DNA of 64,000 nucleotides. Origin: Maylandia zebra (taxonomy: Eukaryota > Chordata > Actinopteri > Cichliformes > Cichlidae). Location: positions 33,400,509 through 33,464,508 of the forward strand of contig NC_135182.1 in NCBI RefSeq assembly GCF_041146795.1, in the 5' to 3' direction. Position 1 is the stretch's first letter, and the number at the start of each line of letters is the position of its first letter. The translations under genes and the position numbers were made by a program. The notes under the pieces were generated by a model, which saw nothing but the letters and a program-made list of their open reading frames with translations, did no database searches and was not told where the DNA came from. Shown here piece by piece: positions 49,801 through 59,689 of the stretch.

Positions 49801-52442
49801 GTAACATACTGTATATTATTATTCACACGTTATTACTGTAGGTTTGCAGGAACATACAGTGTAGTGTAAATAAATTACCTCGATGATCTTTAAATGTGAT
49901 GACAGCAGACTGTTCCGCTTCATTAAGGAAGACCTCTTCCACATCCCCACCTTCATTTTCAAAATAAAGCTGAAGAACTTCTTCACTGAAGTGTAGAATG
50001 TCGTCAACTAGAACTTGCTTTGTGACTTCGAGAGGTTGAACAGAAAATCCCTTCTTGGTGAACATTTTGTTTTGGGGGCATTTTGCCACAAAATTAGCAT
50101 TTTCTGTGAAATAGAGATTAAAAAACGGTTTAAGGCATTTTTAATAAAACAATTCTGCAGGATAAATCTTCTTTGTTGATTTAATAATGAGTACACCCAT
50201 TTTTCAGAATGAAGTATCAGCACATTTATAATTAGCAAGGTACATTACACTACCAGTAGTCTGTGTTGCTTTGCTATCCTGTGCATTAGTGCGCTAGAAA
50301 ACTTTGTCATTCTAACTCAGGAAAATAAAATGGCCACATTGTCCTGGAAAATTCCTTTATTACATTTGTGGCATATTTTTATGTTGTTTTATGTTAATGA
50401 GTGTTGGACCTGGTTATGCAATACAGATTTCAGCATCAAACGGCCGGTTAAACTTTATATTATCATATCATAAATAAGAACTTTTCATTCTGAAATGGGT
50501 ACCTTCTCCACTCTGGAAAGTCACCACAGCAGAGGAGATGTCAGGAAAGAATTCCAAAGTGAAGTCATGAGACTTAGTGATGTTTTCCACCAGCATCTCC
50601 AAGAACTCCTGGTTGGTATTATCAAGAATATTCCCTAAAACGGCCGAGGTGGAACATGGCTCTTCATCTGCTGTATCATCGTCTCCGCCTTCTGTTTCTG
50701 TTTGAACTGTCGGGTTGCTTTTATCAGCACTTGCCTGTTTGTCTGCAGCAACATCTGCTGTTAAAGACAAATGTGGCCAAGTGTAACAAACATATACTTT
50801 TTAGATAGTGCAAGACTTAAAACACTTATATTTTAATTACTTATTTTGGTGTTTCACTCACAGCTATTGCTTCACACTAATCAATAAATTAATTAAAATA
50901 AGAATAATCATTAATATCGACTTAAAAAAATAATCAGACTTTGTATGGTCTTATTGACGTAATGTCTAGGAGACATCTAGTGTATCCGACCAGTCTTGAA
51001 GTGTAAAGCACACTATGTTAAAACAGCATGAAGCTTTGGATATTTTATTGAGAGAGAGGCAGTTTTATCACATAAAGCTTGTCAGCTTGTCTAATTTTTG
51101 ATTCACAGATTCATTTTTTCTTTGTTTTGTTTTCTTCTTACTAATGCTAGCTAGACAGACAAATCACAAGCTATCTAGCAAATACAGTTCAGAAAGGGTC
51201 ACAGAACCTGAGGTACTTTCCATGGTCTCACACGTATTGAATTCATCAGTTAAATACAAATATTTAACTTCAAATAATAACTCAACTAAAACAGTATAAA
51301 TGAAAGGCAAGCCAAATAGGAAATGCTGGACGTGTAATACAGTACAAACACTGATTAGTTCCAAATTGTGTTTGGTGGTGGGGAGTTGCTACTCATCTGA
51401 AAAAAAAGTGAATGTCTGAGAAAACTACCTGAGACAACCTGCCTCGAGTGGATGAGATCACTTGATTAATCAGACGCCCAGGGCTGTTGTGTTAACTCAG
51501 CTTTTCCAGTGTCACAAAGTAGCACTGCTAGATTTGTGAAGTGTTAAGTTAACAACTAGCTGGAAAACAGAATGTTGTTTGTGAAAGTCATCAGTAGTAA
51601 AATCATAACCAAGTAGAAATGCTAGCTTGTGAAATTACTTTACCTACGATACTAAATGATTTCAAATGGCGCTAACTTTAGCCATCAGTAAAGCATGTAA
51701 TGGCTCAAAGCAAAGATGTACAAAGTATTGCAGTAATAGCTAACATTGGCACAGTTAGCCTGCTGAGTGTAATCTAGAGATTTTCTAGTATATATTGTGG
51801 TTGTTGGTGTTTAGGTGGGCGGATCAGAATATTTCAGAAGCTCTGGGGCTTTCCCACACAGCCACCTCTAGGGTTTATAGAGAATGGTCAAAAAAGAGAA
51901 AATATGCAGTGAGCAGCAGTTCTGTGGGGCAGCAATGGCTCGGTGATCTCAGCCATCAGAGGATAATGGTCAGACGACTTGTTATAACTGAGGGATGCTG
52001 AAAAACACAACATGTCACAGACTGAAGCAGCTGGGCTGCAACAGCAGAAGACCAACACTGTTCTCCATTCCTGTTAGCTAAGAACAGAAAACTGAGGCCA
52101 CAGTTCATACAGACTCACCAAAACTGGACAATATTTTTTTTTTGAAAGTGTAGCAATGTCTGATTAATCTGATGATATTTGTATGTTAGGGTCAGAATTT
52201 GGGTCCAATAGGATACTAACAAGGTGCACCTAATAAAGTGGACAGTGGTGTATACTAAAAGTAGATAAACTATAGGGGTGGACAAGTGAAAGGACTTCCT
52301 GATCTTTTAGACTAGTGGTTATAAACACAGTTCTGCTCACTCAGTACTTACATTTCTTCTTATCTTTATCAGACAGAGTTTCCTGTATAAAGAAAATACA
52401 AAAAATACACGTTAGTCACATTTGTTTAGAATTATAGCGAGC

Positions 52443-52491
<49 letters not shown>

Positions 52492-53332
52492 TGTGTGTGT
52501 GTCCAAAAAATAATTCATGCAAACAAATTCATTGTCAGCTTTGTCAGGAAAACCGCACCCAGTAATGCTTTCCGAGCAGTGAGTTTGACTTTTACAATAT
52601 CCGCACGGCAGGAAGAGAAGCAGTGTGCAGCACAGCTTTGGCTTTATAAAGTCACATGACTTCCAGTAAAAGATCAACATGGTCAGATTTCAATGGAACT
52701 GAATGATAATTTGGAGTCTGTAGAGGGGCTCAAGGGTCCCACAAAGCTGAGGAATAATTGAATATTCTCGCATTTCATTTCCTTTTGAGAACAGGAGGGT
52801 CTGACAGAAATTAGAGGCGCGCAGGTTTCACGGCGCACTATCAACAGTGAAACCTTATCTCATAAATAGCATCGTCAATATAAGAACAGATTTGAGGTAC
52901 ACAGAACAGAACAGTTGTTGATAAATGATTCATGACAAACTTTTCGCACCCGTGATGATTTCTCTTCCGTGGGTAAGCGGACCGTCAGCTTCAAAACGCC
53001 TTTTTCCAAACTGATCTGATGCGACTCTTTGGCCAGAACGTTTCTCTGATCTGTGACACAGCACAAACACATGTCACCACATAACTCCGTTGATAATAAG
53101 TAATATTGTAGCTGCTTAAATAAAGCAAGCATGACGTTATTGTGACAAACTTACCCTCCTCTCTCCGGAAGCGCACCATCGCCGTCCTGCTGCCATTTTC
53201 ATACTCCACCTCACACTCGCCACCACCGTTAGATTTCTTACTTTGAAAGTATTTCACTAACTTGATTTTTAATCTGGGTATTTTGGTTTCTTCGAGCTCA
53301 ACGAGCAGAGGATAGGAGTGTACGCCGGCCAT
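41309..53332 (-). CDS. parp14: PARP14-like mono-ADP-ribosyltransferase, copy B (complete architecture)
   Basis: Predicted exons in transcript order: 53155-53332, 52950-53050, 52352-52382, 50503-50757, 49879-50103, 47553-49786, 47082-47312, 46745-46966, 46536-46578, 46031-46180, 45745-45807, 45381-45557, 44730-44948, 44013-44627, 43704-43837, 43413-43587, 41309-41592. The sum is 5337 nt, or 1778 codons plus stop, close to human PARP14 (about 1800). Domain order: three RRM-like units (1-263), KH-like repeats (264-770), macrodomain 1 (about 774-956), macrodomain 2 (about 985-1159), macrodomain 3 (about 1174-1376), WWE (about 1507-1579), PARP domain (about 1590-1778). Known family roles are mono-ADP-ribosylation, ADP-ribose reading and removal, and interferon/STAT signalling and antiviral defence. 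An ATG two codons upstream (53338) could also start. Exon 9 uses the donor GTGGTT, a weaker site than in copy A. Confidence 0.9.
41722..42782. mobile_element. non-autonomous hAT in copy B intron 16
   Basis: Ends TAGGGGTGAG and CCCAGCCCTA with ATCGATT-rich subterminal repeats; GTTATGAC is duplicated exactly (41714-41721 and 42783-42790). No transposase coding sequence. Confidence 0.85.
43001..43292. mobile_element. palindromic MITE in copy B intron 16
   Basis: 15-bp inverted termini CCCATATGGAAAAGA / TCTTTTCCATATGGG. The right half holds a 50-bp perfect palindrome (43216-43265) and an imperfect copy of half of it (43173-43200). Superfamily not assigned; flanks show only TT on both sides. Confidence 0.65.
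44013..44948 (-). CDS. parp14: copy B exons 13-14: end of macrodomain 3, KH-like segment and WWE domain
   Basis: Exon 44730-44948 finishes macrodomain 3 ([14 protein letters not shown]). Exon 44013-44627 encodes [17 protein letters not shown], then [14 protein letters not shown] and a WWE domain at about 44015-44240 ([33 protein letters not shown]). WWE domains in this family bind ADP-ribose-containing ligands or mediate protein contacts. The whole WWE segment is absent from copy A. Confidence 0.85.
45381..46578 (-). CDS. parp14: copy B exons 9-12: linker and macrodomain 3 (first part)
   Basis: Exons 46536-46578, 46031-46180, 45745-45807 and 45381-45557. Motifs: [57 protein letters not shown]. 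Exon lengths match copy A except for one codon in exon 9. Introns are short (under 450 bp), unlike copy A. Confidence 0.85.
46375..46500. mobile_element. hAT-like terminal fragment
   Basis: GGTGGGAAGTAGTAAAGTAC and TGTACTTTACTTGAGTA resemble the 36830-38760 family; truncated. Lies in copy B intron 9. Confidence 0.4.
46745..47312 (-). CDS. parp14: copy B exons 7-8: macrodomain 2
   Basis: Exons 47082-47312 and 46745-46966, both phase 0. Signatures: [64 protein letters not shown]. Motif order matches human PARP14 macrodomain 2 (VVNSVPLDL, APEW, AIGTGNLGF, LHPSD). Confidence 0.85.
47553..49786 (-). CDS. parp14: copy B exon 6: KH-like repeats and macrodomain 1
   Basis: A 2234-nt exon of about 745 codons. 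The first two thirds are KH-like alpha/beta repeats (start [27 protein letters not shown]). The last third, about 47709-48257, is macrodomain 1: [51 protein letters not shown]. Macrodomain 1 of human PARP14 is reported to remove ADP-ribose. The usual NAxN and double-glycine pattern is altered here (NPSN, HRTG). The exon ends at the start of macrodomain 2. Confidence 0.85.
49879..50757 (-). CDS. parp14: copy B exons 4-5: second and third RRM-like units
   Basis: Exon 4 (50503-50757) starts with an acidic linker and continues into [15 protein letters not shown] and AVVTFQSGE; exon 5 (49879-50103) has [28 protein letters not shown] and SAVITFKDH. These correspond to the RRM-like units of human PARP14 with the same AVVTFQ and LEVTNT/FFEN patterns. 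Both exons are phase 1 to phase 1, so removing one or both keeps the frame. Copy A has no counterpart. Confidence 0.8.
50758..52351. other. copy B intron 3 with Tc1-like fragment
   Basis: Contains a plus-strand Tc1-like N-terminal fragment at 51795-52250 ([20 protein letters not shown] helix-turn-helix region) and an AAGGTGCACCTAATAAAGTG end. The rest shows nothing recognised. Confidence 0.55.
52352..52382 (-). CDS. parp14: copy B exon 3: 31-nt microexon
   Basis: Encodes [10 protein letters not shown] plus one base between ATACAG acceptor and GTAAGT donor on the minus strand. Phase is 0 in, 1 out, which joins correctly to exon 4. A partner exon exists in copy A at 20082-20112. Confidence 0.75.
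52447..52501. repeat. (GT)n microsatellite
   Basis: About 27 GT units with one interruption (GTAT) in copy B intron 2. Confidence 0.9.
52950..53332 (-). CDS. parp14: copy B exons 1-2: N-terminal RRM-like unit
   Basis: Exons 53155-53332 and 52950-53050. The protein begins [15 protein letters not shown] and includes the [12 protein letters not shown] stretch also seen in human PARP14, then [13 protein letters not shown]. The first ATG lies about 262 bp from the parp9 exon 1 donor on the opposite strand, so the two genes probably share a promoter region. Confidence 0.85.
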
Positions 53333-53594
53333 CTTCACAGGCCGGCTGCTGTCTGCTCTGAACTAGTTTCACTTTTGTTTCCTGTGAAACGAAACGCAGT
53401 TTTTATTGGCGTGTTGTGGCGTTTGGCCTTGAAGGGTTGGCTCAGACCGGGGTGCAGCTACAGAGAAAGGCCTGAAAAACACCTTTTTACACTTGGCTGC
53501 AGTCCACGGAGGCAGTTTGGAGACGTCCGCGCCCTCTTTTCATTCTTTCGCTTTCTCCTTCACTTCGGTACTTTCCAGCTGAAAGTGTGCGACG
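53333..53594. promoter_or_regulatory. bidirectional promoter region of parp14 copy B and parp9, with ISRE-like motifs
   Basis: The two genes diverge from this interval. AGTTTCACTTTTG at 53365-53377 fits the ISRE consensus AGTTTCNNTTTC with one mismatch, and GTGAAACGAAAC at 53384-53395 has two GAAAC half-sites. PARP9 and PARP14 are interferon-induced in mammals, so this is a sensible interferon-responsive element. Function is inferred; no expression data. Confidence 0.6.
53480..53594 (+). other. parp9: putative parp9 non-coding exon 1
   Basis: The sequence GCGACG followed by GTGAGT at 53591-53600 is a strong plus-strand donor, and the next plus-strand acceptor with coding sequence is at 55051. 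The 5' end is unknown; the start given is approximate. Intron 1 (53595-55051) has C-runs at 53930-53939 and 54250-54276 and no coding signal. Confidence 0.4.
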
Positions 53595-54249
53595 GTGAGT
53601 ATCTGGCTTCTGCGCAATAAACCTCTTAATTCGTTTAAACGACTTTTTTTTATGTAAGCTAGTCAAATGTGTTAAACATTCATGGATTAGGTTTCGGCAG
53701 CACAGAGTAACTTTTGTTGACTGGTCGCGTGTTATGTCGCTCGTGCTGCGTTTCACGTTATAAAAAGGACGCAGAAACGTCAAATGTTTGACATTTTCTT
53801 CATTTATACTGGCCTGTCCGATAAAGTAAGTTATGAAGAACGTTAGAATAGAAAAGCTATGATGTTTACACTGTCTGTGGATTATAGACTGCACGCAGTG
53901 CCGTGCACAAGTAATACATGAACTACACCCCCCCCCCCCAACATGATACAATGAGATTCATAAACTTTTTTCTTTGTTATGAAACACATTTTTCAAAGAC
54001 AATGTAAAGCTATTTCAGCACATTGAAGAATTTGTAAATTCTACAGACGTGTGCAGATATAAAGCTTATTGTTTCTGAAGCAGGTAAATTATTTAAGTGG
54101 CATAATACTGGCCATTGTTTGTCTTTGTCTCCCTCTGCTGCACTGACGGTTTAACAGCAATTTATAGATTTTACCATAGCTTGCCCACAGCCATCAACAT
54201 TTATTGCTCATTGCAAAGTACGATTTTTTTATAGTCCTGATAATACCAA

Positions 54250-54276
54250 CCCCCCCCCCCCCCCCCCCCCCCCCCC
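54250..54276. repeat. poly-C run in parp9 intron 1
   Basis: Around 27 consecutive C residues followed by an A-run; likely length-variable and error-prone in assembly. Confidence 0.9.
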
Positions 54277-55066
54277 AAAAAAAACGTTAAGATAGTTATT
54301 TTCTCTAGTGACATTACTATTTTCCACAAAATTGTGTCTCTGAGAGTGGTTAGGCCAGCAGTTGTGTTTTCAGTAAAACCGGCACCAGAGGCTTCATAGG
54401 CAATTTGTATGCATCATTATATGCATCTCCATAATTACTGTGCCAATAAATACCAATGGAATGGTGATTAACGTGTTAATATTAATTCAGTAGTCATATT
54501 TTGATTTCTTAATAAAATCTATATATATATTTTTATCTCAAATGTTTTGAAGACACTTCCAATAACATTCATTTTGCTTTAACCAGAGTCTGACTGATCA
54601 TAGATTTTGGTGACTGATGGCAAAGCCAAAACTAATTTTTAGCGAGTACAAAACTCTGATATCAATACACTGCATTTGCTAAAACGTTGAACTTCAGAAC
54701 TACTAAATATGTTATTAAATATAATACTGCTAACTCTACTAACAGTTGAGATCACTTAGAAATGTCCTTGTTATAATGAAAGCACAAAGGATTGTTCCAA
54801 ATTACAGCTATGAACCAATGTGATAATAAAATGAGTCATGAATGATTTTGATGGAATACTTATGTAAGCTTAAAGGACAGTTTTCAGCAAAAATTACTGT
54901 TATCTCATTATTCTGAGACTTTCATGTTAAAGTATTTTATTTTTAAAATTTATATCACTCGTTCTCAGTCAGTGCATATGATTTGGATTTACTGTAAAAA
55001 GTGTGTTGCTTTTCTCTTTGTATGATCCTCTAATGTAACATTTTTTTATAGATCTTGGTAGAAACC

Positions 55067-55951
55067 ATGGCCAGTAAATTAGATATTCGTCTTCAAGGAT
55101 CCTCACTTAACATTGTGCGACGGTGTGGGCGTGGTCTGACTGACATCCTTAAAAGCAAATTTGGATGTGCAGCAACTATCGAAGGCGTAGATTTTGAGAG
55201 TGATATGAGCTTTGTACAGCAGAAGAGGCAGACTGTTGCCCAAGAGAAGAGGTTTTCTGTCAAGCTGCCTGCAGGTATTGAGGTGTCTGTGTGGAAGGCT
55301 GATCTCACCACTTTAAAAGTGGATGCTGTTGTGAATGCTGCCAACTCCCATCTTCAGCATGGTGGTGGACTTGCTTATGCTCTGTGTGAAGCTGGTGGTC
55401 CTCAAATCCAAAAGGAAAGTGATATTCACATCACCACGCATGGTGCCTTAAAAACAGGTGAAGCAGTTATCACTACTTCTGGCTCTTTACCATGCAACGT
55501 CATAATTCATGCAGTGGGCCCACATTTGTCATATGGTTTCACACAGTCAGAATTTTTTGATGCTAAACTACTGTTGGAGAAGACCATCTGGAGGATTCTG
55601 CAAACAGTTGGGGAAAATTGTCTGGACACTGTTGCTATTCCTGCTATAAGCTCTGGGTTGTTCAACTACCCCCTGCAAGATTGTGCCGATACTATAGTGT
55701 CAACTGTGAAAAAATACTATGAACATGTTCACTCCCTCAACCATCTTCCTAAAGAGATACTCTTTGCTAACAATGATGACCAAACAGTCACAGAAATGAT
55801 GAAGGCCTGCCATAAGATTCTGGCCCCTCACCAGTTAATGCCACACAGCCTTGCAGCACAAAGCAAAGGTACTGCCAAAACATCAGACATTGCCACCCAG
55901 ATTTGGAGCGTTAATCTAACACTGAAGAGGGATAACATTGAAAATCAGAAG
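55067..55951 (+). CDS. parp9: parp9 first coding exon: N-terminus and macrodomain 1
   Basis: 295 codons in one exon ending in phase 0 (CAGAAG then GTAAGAATC). Macrodomain 1 shows the strong signatures IEVSVWKADLTTLKVDAVVN, ANSHLQHGGGLAYAL, IIHAVGPHL and VAIPAISSGLFNYPL. The same NAAN and triple-glycine motifs occur in human PARP9, so ligand binding is likely retained. Confidence 0.9.
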
Positions 55952-58900
55952 GTAAGAATCTTACTGTTTCTTCATTATGTTTTAACTTCAGTGTTTTCCG
56001 AGTTCTTTTTACTCATATGTTTATCAAATTATCAGTGTATATTTTTATTGTTGGAGATGCAAAAAACAAACCAAAAAGAAAAAAATAAAGGAAACAAACC
56101 AGAATGAAAGCGCATAAAAGTCATAAGAAAACTAAAAAAAATAAATAAATAATACAACTATATCAAAATACAACTAAAAATAGAAAGAACATTATATCGT
56201 AATAGTGAATTGGTGCATGCATGTTATATTTATAAGCTCCAATTAAACATTTTTAGGGCTTCTGAGCATACGTACACTAATGATCTACTATATATTTTTG
56301 TTCTAAAACTCTTATTTATAATCCTTTGTCACCTTTCAGGTGGATGTCATTGTAAACACAGCATCACCTAACAAAGACTTGACCAAGGGTCAGATCTCTG
56401 CTGCTTTGCTGAACAAAGCTGGTCACAAAATGCAACATGAAATACGAAGTGCTCCTCAGAGGAATCACATTATCATCACACAAGGTTACAATCTGTGGTG
56501 TAAAGAGGTGTTTCACACTTTCTGTATTGGTAAAGAACAACAGGCATCGCAACAGGTACATTATAATTGAACATTATATTATAAAATAGAAAAAACAGAA
56601 TTCATATCCTTGTCTTTTCATTTCTTCTTTCATAACAGGTCCTTTTTGATTCAGTATTGCAATGTTTAAATATGGCAGCTACAAATGGCCACAAGTCCAT
56701 CGCCTTTCCTGCAATCGGCAGTGGAAACCTTGGGTTCAATAAAAGAGAAGTTGCACACATCATGTCAGATGCCGTGGTTGAGTTTGCCAAAATGTTTACA
56801 GGGAAGATGGAAATTTATTTTGTCATATTTCCTTCAGACTCTGTCACATTTCAGGTTAGATTTAAAAAATCTTGCCTTGATTTTAAAATAATACCAACTC
56901 CAATCTGTAAGGATTAAATATATTTATTAATGACTACTTCTTTTCAGGCTTTTGAGGATAAAATAAGATCTTTCCAACAGAAGGCATCCCATTCCAGCTT
57001 TACACCTGGTAATGGCAAAATATTTCAGTTTTGTCAGACACTTTATTTACACACAGATAGACAACAGATACAAAGAGTTTTTAAGATGCAGCAACCTTTG
57101 GTTTTTGTTTTTTAATTTTCCTTGTGGTGACTTTATTGTGATTCTTTATTAGTTCACAAAATGGTTAAATGATCATTATCACACTCTCCAAGTGTTTTCA
57201 CTCTGCTTCCAATTACTGAAATAACTGCGCTAAAATCACGTGTTACTATACAAGCTCAAAATTCTGAAACACTTGTTTCATTTATAAACTGCCTACTTGG
57301 AAGATTGAAAACTATTTTAAAAACTGTTCTATTGTAGCTGTGTGGGTGAAATTATATAATAACCATTGTTAACAAGTCTGAAATTGATTTTTAAATGTTA
57401 TGGAATAATTATGTAAAGTTTGCAAACAGCATTTACTAATTCATTTGTATTTGGTTTGTAGAACATTATCTAAATTATTATTGTAAATTGCAGCTGATGC
57501 CCTCCCACCTTCCTTACCCTGGTCACTGCCTCCATCATCTCTGGTCAATGCCAGCTGGGAGACATAAATTCTCCAGCATGTTCTTGTTCTTCCCTGGGAT
57601 CTACTCCAGGGAGGTCATGTACGAACCATATCATCTAAGAGGCATCCAGAGGTCACTGTAGTCAGATCCTCGAACCAACTCAGCCAGTTCTTTTCTATGC
57701 AAAAAGCAGTTTCTCCACACTGAACTTCTCCTGTATGACTGGGCTTCTCATCCTTTTTCTTTGGGAGAGCCCAGAAACCTTCACCATCTTACTCTTTAAC
57801 TCACGCAGAGTTTGTGGCCATAGGTGAGGTATGGAGCGTAGATCTACCAAATCTGTAGTTTAGCCTTCAAGCTTTATTACAAATAGTATTTATAGCAAAG
57901 GTGTAATTCACAATTCTTGTTTTAAAGAGCAAATAGAAAGGTGGAATGGCACTGGCATATATCACAAGACTGTGAACCCACAAAGTGCCATTTGTTCCTG
58001 GGTTTTGCTACCGCTATTTCATTTTATAAAATTTACTTTGACTTGTCCTGCTGTTTGTTAGATTCAGGCACCAAAATTAGTTGACAGGAAGACCATTCTT
58101 ACTATTAATGCCACAGTTCAGAAAGAGCCAGCACTAAAAAGAAAAAGTATGCATATCCTCAGATAGTAGTGACTCTAACTAAATGGCAGTGTTGATACTC
58201 TGGGGAGTAGAATAGTGATCAGTAAAGGAACCTTTCTTGCAAACTGTCTCTTATCAGCTATGATACCAAACAATGTCATATCACACATAATTAATAGACT
58301 AATTAAACTGTATTATACAAACTAATGGCATAAATGTACATACATCAGTTGTAACATGATTTGCAAACTTTATAGAATATCTCATTGTTAACAGCAAAAA
58401 TTAGTATTTGCTTAAGTTTAAGGAACTTTTAAGTTATTTTTATCCATGAAGTTTAACGCTACATAGAAATTGTTAAAGATAAGTAAGATAGTGGTAGTGA
58501 TAATGTCTCCTTGTAATCTCCACTAGCTCTGATGGAAAAAGAAGACCTCAGTTTTAACAGACGTCCAGCTCCACACATCAGTCTGAGTGCTCCATCTGAA
58601 GAGTCTGCAAGTGAGGCTAAAAAATGGCTTACACATCTTCTCTGCAAGTCCTCTCCCTGTGTTACTATCTGTAACAACTTCATCCAGCACCTCAGTGAGA
58701 AGGAATACCTGCAGCTCTCTCGTCTAACCAGAAAGGGTGTTAAGTTCGAGGAGTTTTTGACCAAGGGTCACGCCTGCCTAAATGTTGAAGGGGATTCAGT
58801 TGAGGATGCTGTAGTTGCTGCATTACAGGTGGAGGCCATGCTCTGCACTGCCCAGAAGGAGTTTGTCACAGAGGAGGAGAACGAAATGTGCAAACTGTTA

Positions 58901-59689
58901 GCTAATGAAGTGCCTCTTAAAAGAGAAAAAAAGACAAAGACAGTGGACAACTCAAGCTGGGACTTCAAAGGCAGAATACTTGCTATCAGAAATCTTGGTC
59001 TGTGGATATTAAAGGTACAGTGTGTTTAATAAACCAGGCCTAAAGCTGTAATGAAGCTTTAGGATTTAGTTTCTGATCACAATTTGATTTCTTACGTTAT
59101 ATAAATAAGCTTTATGCCTTATATCAAAATGAAACACTTTTAGATTGACAAAGTTGAGAACCCTGCACTGGAGCTGCTGTTTGATCTCAAGAAAAAACAG
59201 TTGGGGTGCTCCTCGTCTGAGAAAATGTTTCAGCAGATACCTGCACAGTTCTGCGAGATGGTTAGCCAAATTGGCTTCCATGCAGAGTGTGCACCACCAG
59301 AAGGTATGATAATGCTTTTTATATGCATAACATCAAAGGTACACTGGATTTAATAATTAAGTCATGTACAAATAATACTTTCTTTTTTTTTTTATCTCTT
59401 TCTGGATTCAGACCCACAATGTGGAGAGGGTATCTACTTTGCTAAGAATGTGAAGAAGGCCATGGAAGTTTGGAGGGAGAATAATGATCAGTATCTGTAC
59501 TTTGTTGAAGCTGATGTGCTGACAGGGAAGTCCATAAAGGGTAAACCAGGTCTCATTCTGCCACCTGCTGTAGGGAAAGATCCCCAAGTTAGGTTTGACA
59601 GTGTGAATGGCGGGTCTGATATCTCAGTCATATTTAGTAGTTATCAAGCCCTGCCCAGGTACATCATCACCTGTAGAAACCTGAAGTAA
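55067..59689 (+). CDS. parp9: PARP9-like (catalytically inactive-type) ADP-ribosyltransferase family protein
   Basis: Coding exons: 55067-55951 (exon begins 55052), 56340-56555, 56639-56854, 56948-57008, 58527-59014, 59144-59303, 59412-59689. They sum to 2304 nt, 767 codons plus stop; human PARP9 is about 850. Macrodomain 1 occupies about residues 64-245 and macrodomain 2 about 296-440; a PARP fold forms the C-terminus. The start is ATG 55067 in ACCATGG, a good Kozak context. An optional 66-nt exon (58081-58146) would fit the phase. In mammals PARP9 pairs with DTX3L in ubiquitin and ADP-ribose signalling at DNA damage and in interferon responses. Gln replaces the catalytic His. Candidate polyadenylation signals are at 60043-60048 and 60176-60181. 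Confidence 0.9.
56340..57008 (+). CDS. parp9: parp9 macrodomain 2 exons
   Basis: Exons 56340-56555, 56639-56854 and 56948-57008. They encode VDVIVNTASPNKDL, LLNKAGHKMQHEI, SIAFPAIGSGNLGF and VIFPSDSVTFQ. The first two are 72 codons each and phase 0; the third ends in phase 1. Confidence 0.85.
57490..57845 (-). mobile_element. LINE 3' fragment in parp9 intron
   Basis: Reverse complement carries the 3' part of a fish LINE (GAGAAGCCCAGTCATACAGG region), non-coding here. It begins right after TTGCAG, which can mimic a splice acceptor. Confidence 0.45.
58081..58146 (+). CDS. parp9: possible optional parp9 exon
   Basis: A 66-nt interval between AAATTAG acceptor and GTATGC donor, open in the required phase (reads VDRKTILTINATVQ). 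Phase 1 to phase 1 makes it skippable. The acceptor is poor, with two AG dinucleotides just upstream, and the human protein gives no clear match. Confidence 0.3.
58527..59014 (+). CDS. parp9: parp9 linker exon before the PARP fold
   Basis: 488 nt, about 162 codons; contains ISLSAPSEESASEAKKW and VEDAVVAALQVEAMLC, matching the human PARP9 segment between macrodomain 2 and the PARP fold (human VEEMYEAHAWIQRIL and IEDMLCKVQEE). Phase 1 in, phase 0 out. Confidence 0.85.
59144..59689 (+). CDS. parp9: parp9 PARP fold exons
   Basis: Exons 59144-59303 and 59412-59689. PAQFCEMV puts Gln (about residue 657, numbering without the optional exon) at the catalytic His position, as in human PARP9; GEGIYFAKN keeps the Tyr (about 684), and SDISVIF puts Ile (about 746) at the third position (Thr in human). 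Stop TAA at 59687-59689. Confidence 0.88.

Noticed and set aside
52447-52659. Open frame through the GT microsatellite
   Set aside because: Cys-Val repeats are produced by the (GT)n tract; no conserved protein.
55055-55066. Alternative parp9 start four codons upstream
   Set aside because: It would be a TTG; the ATG at 55067 in ACCATGG context is the better start.
57494-57560. Possible parp9 exon after TTGCAG
   Set aside because: The sequence is a LINE 3' fragment, and the frame does not continue the PARP9 protein.
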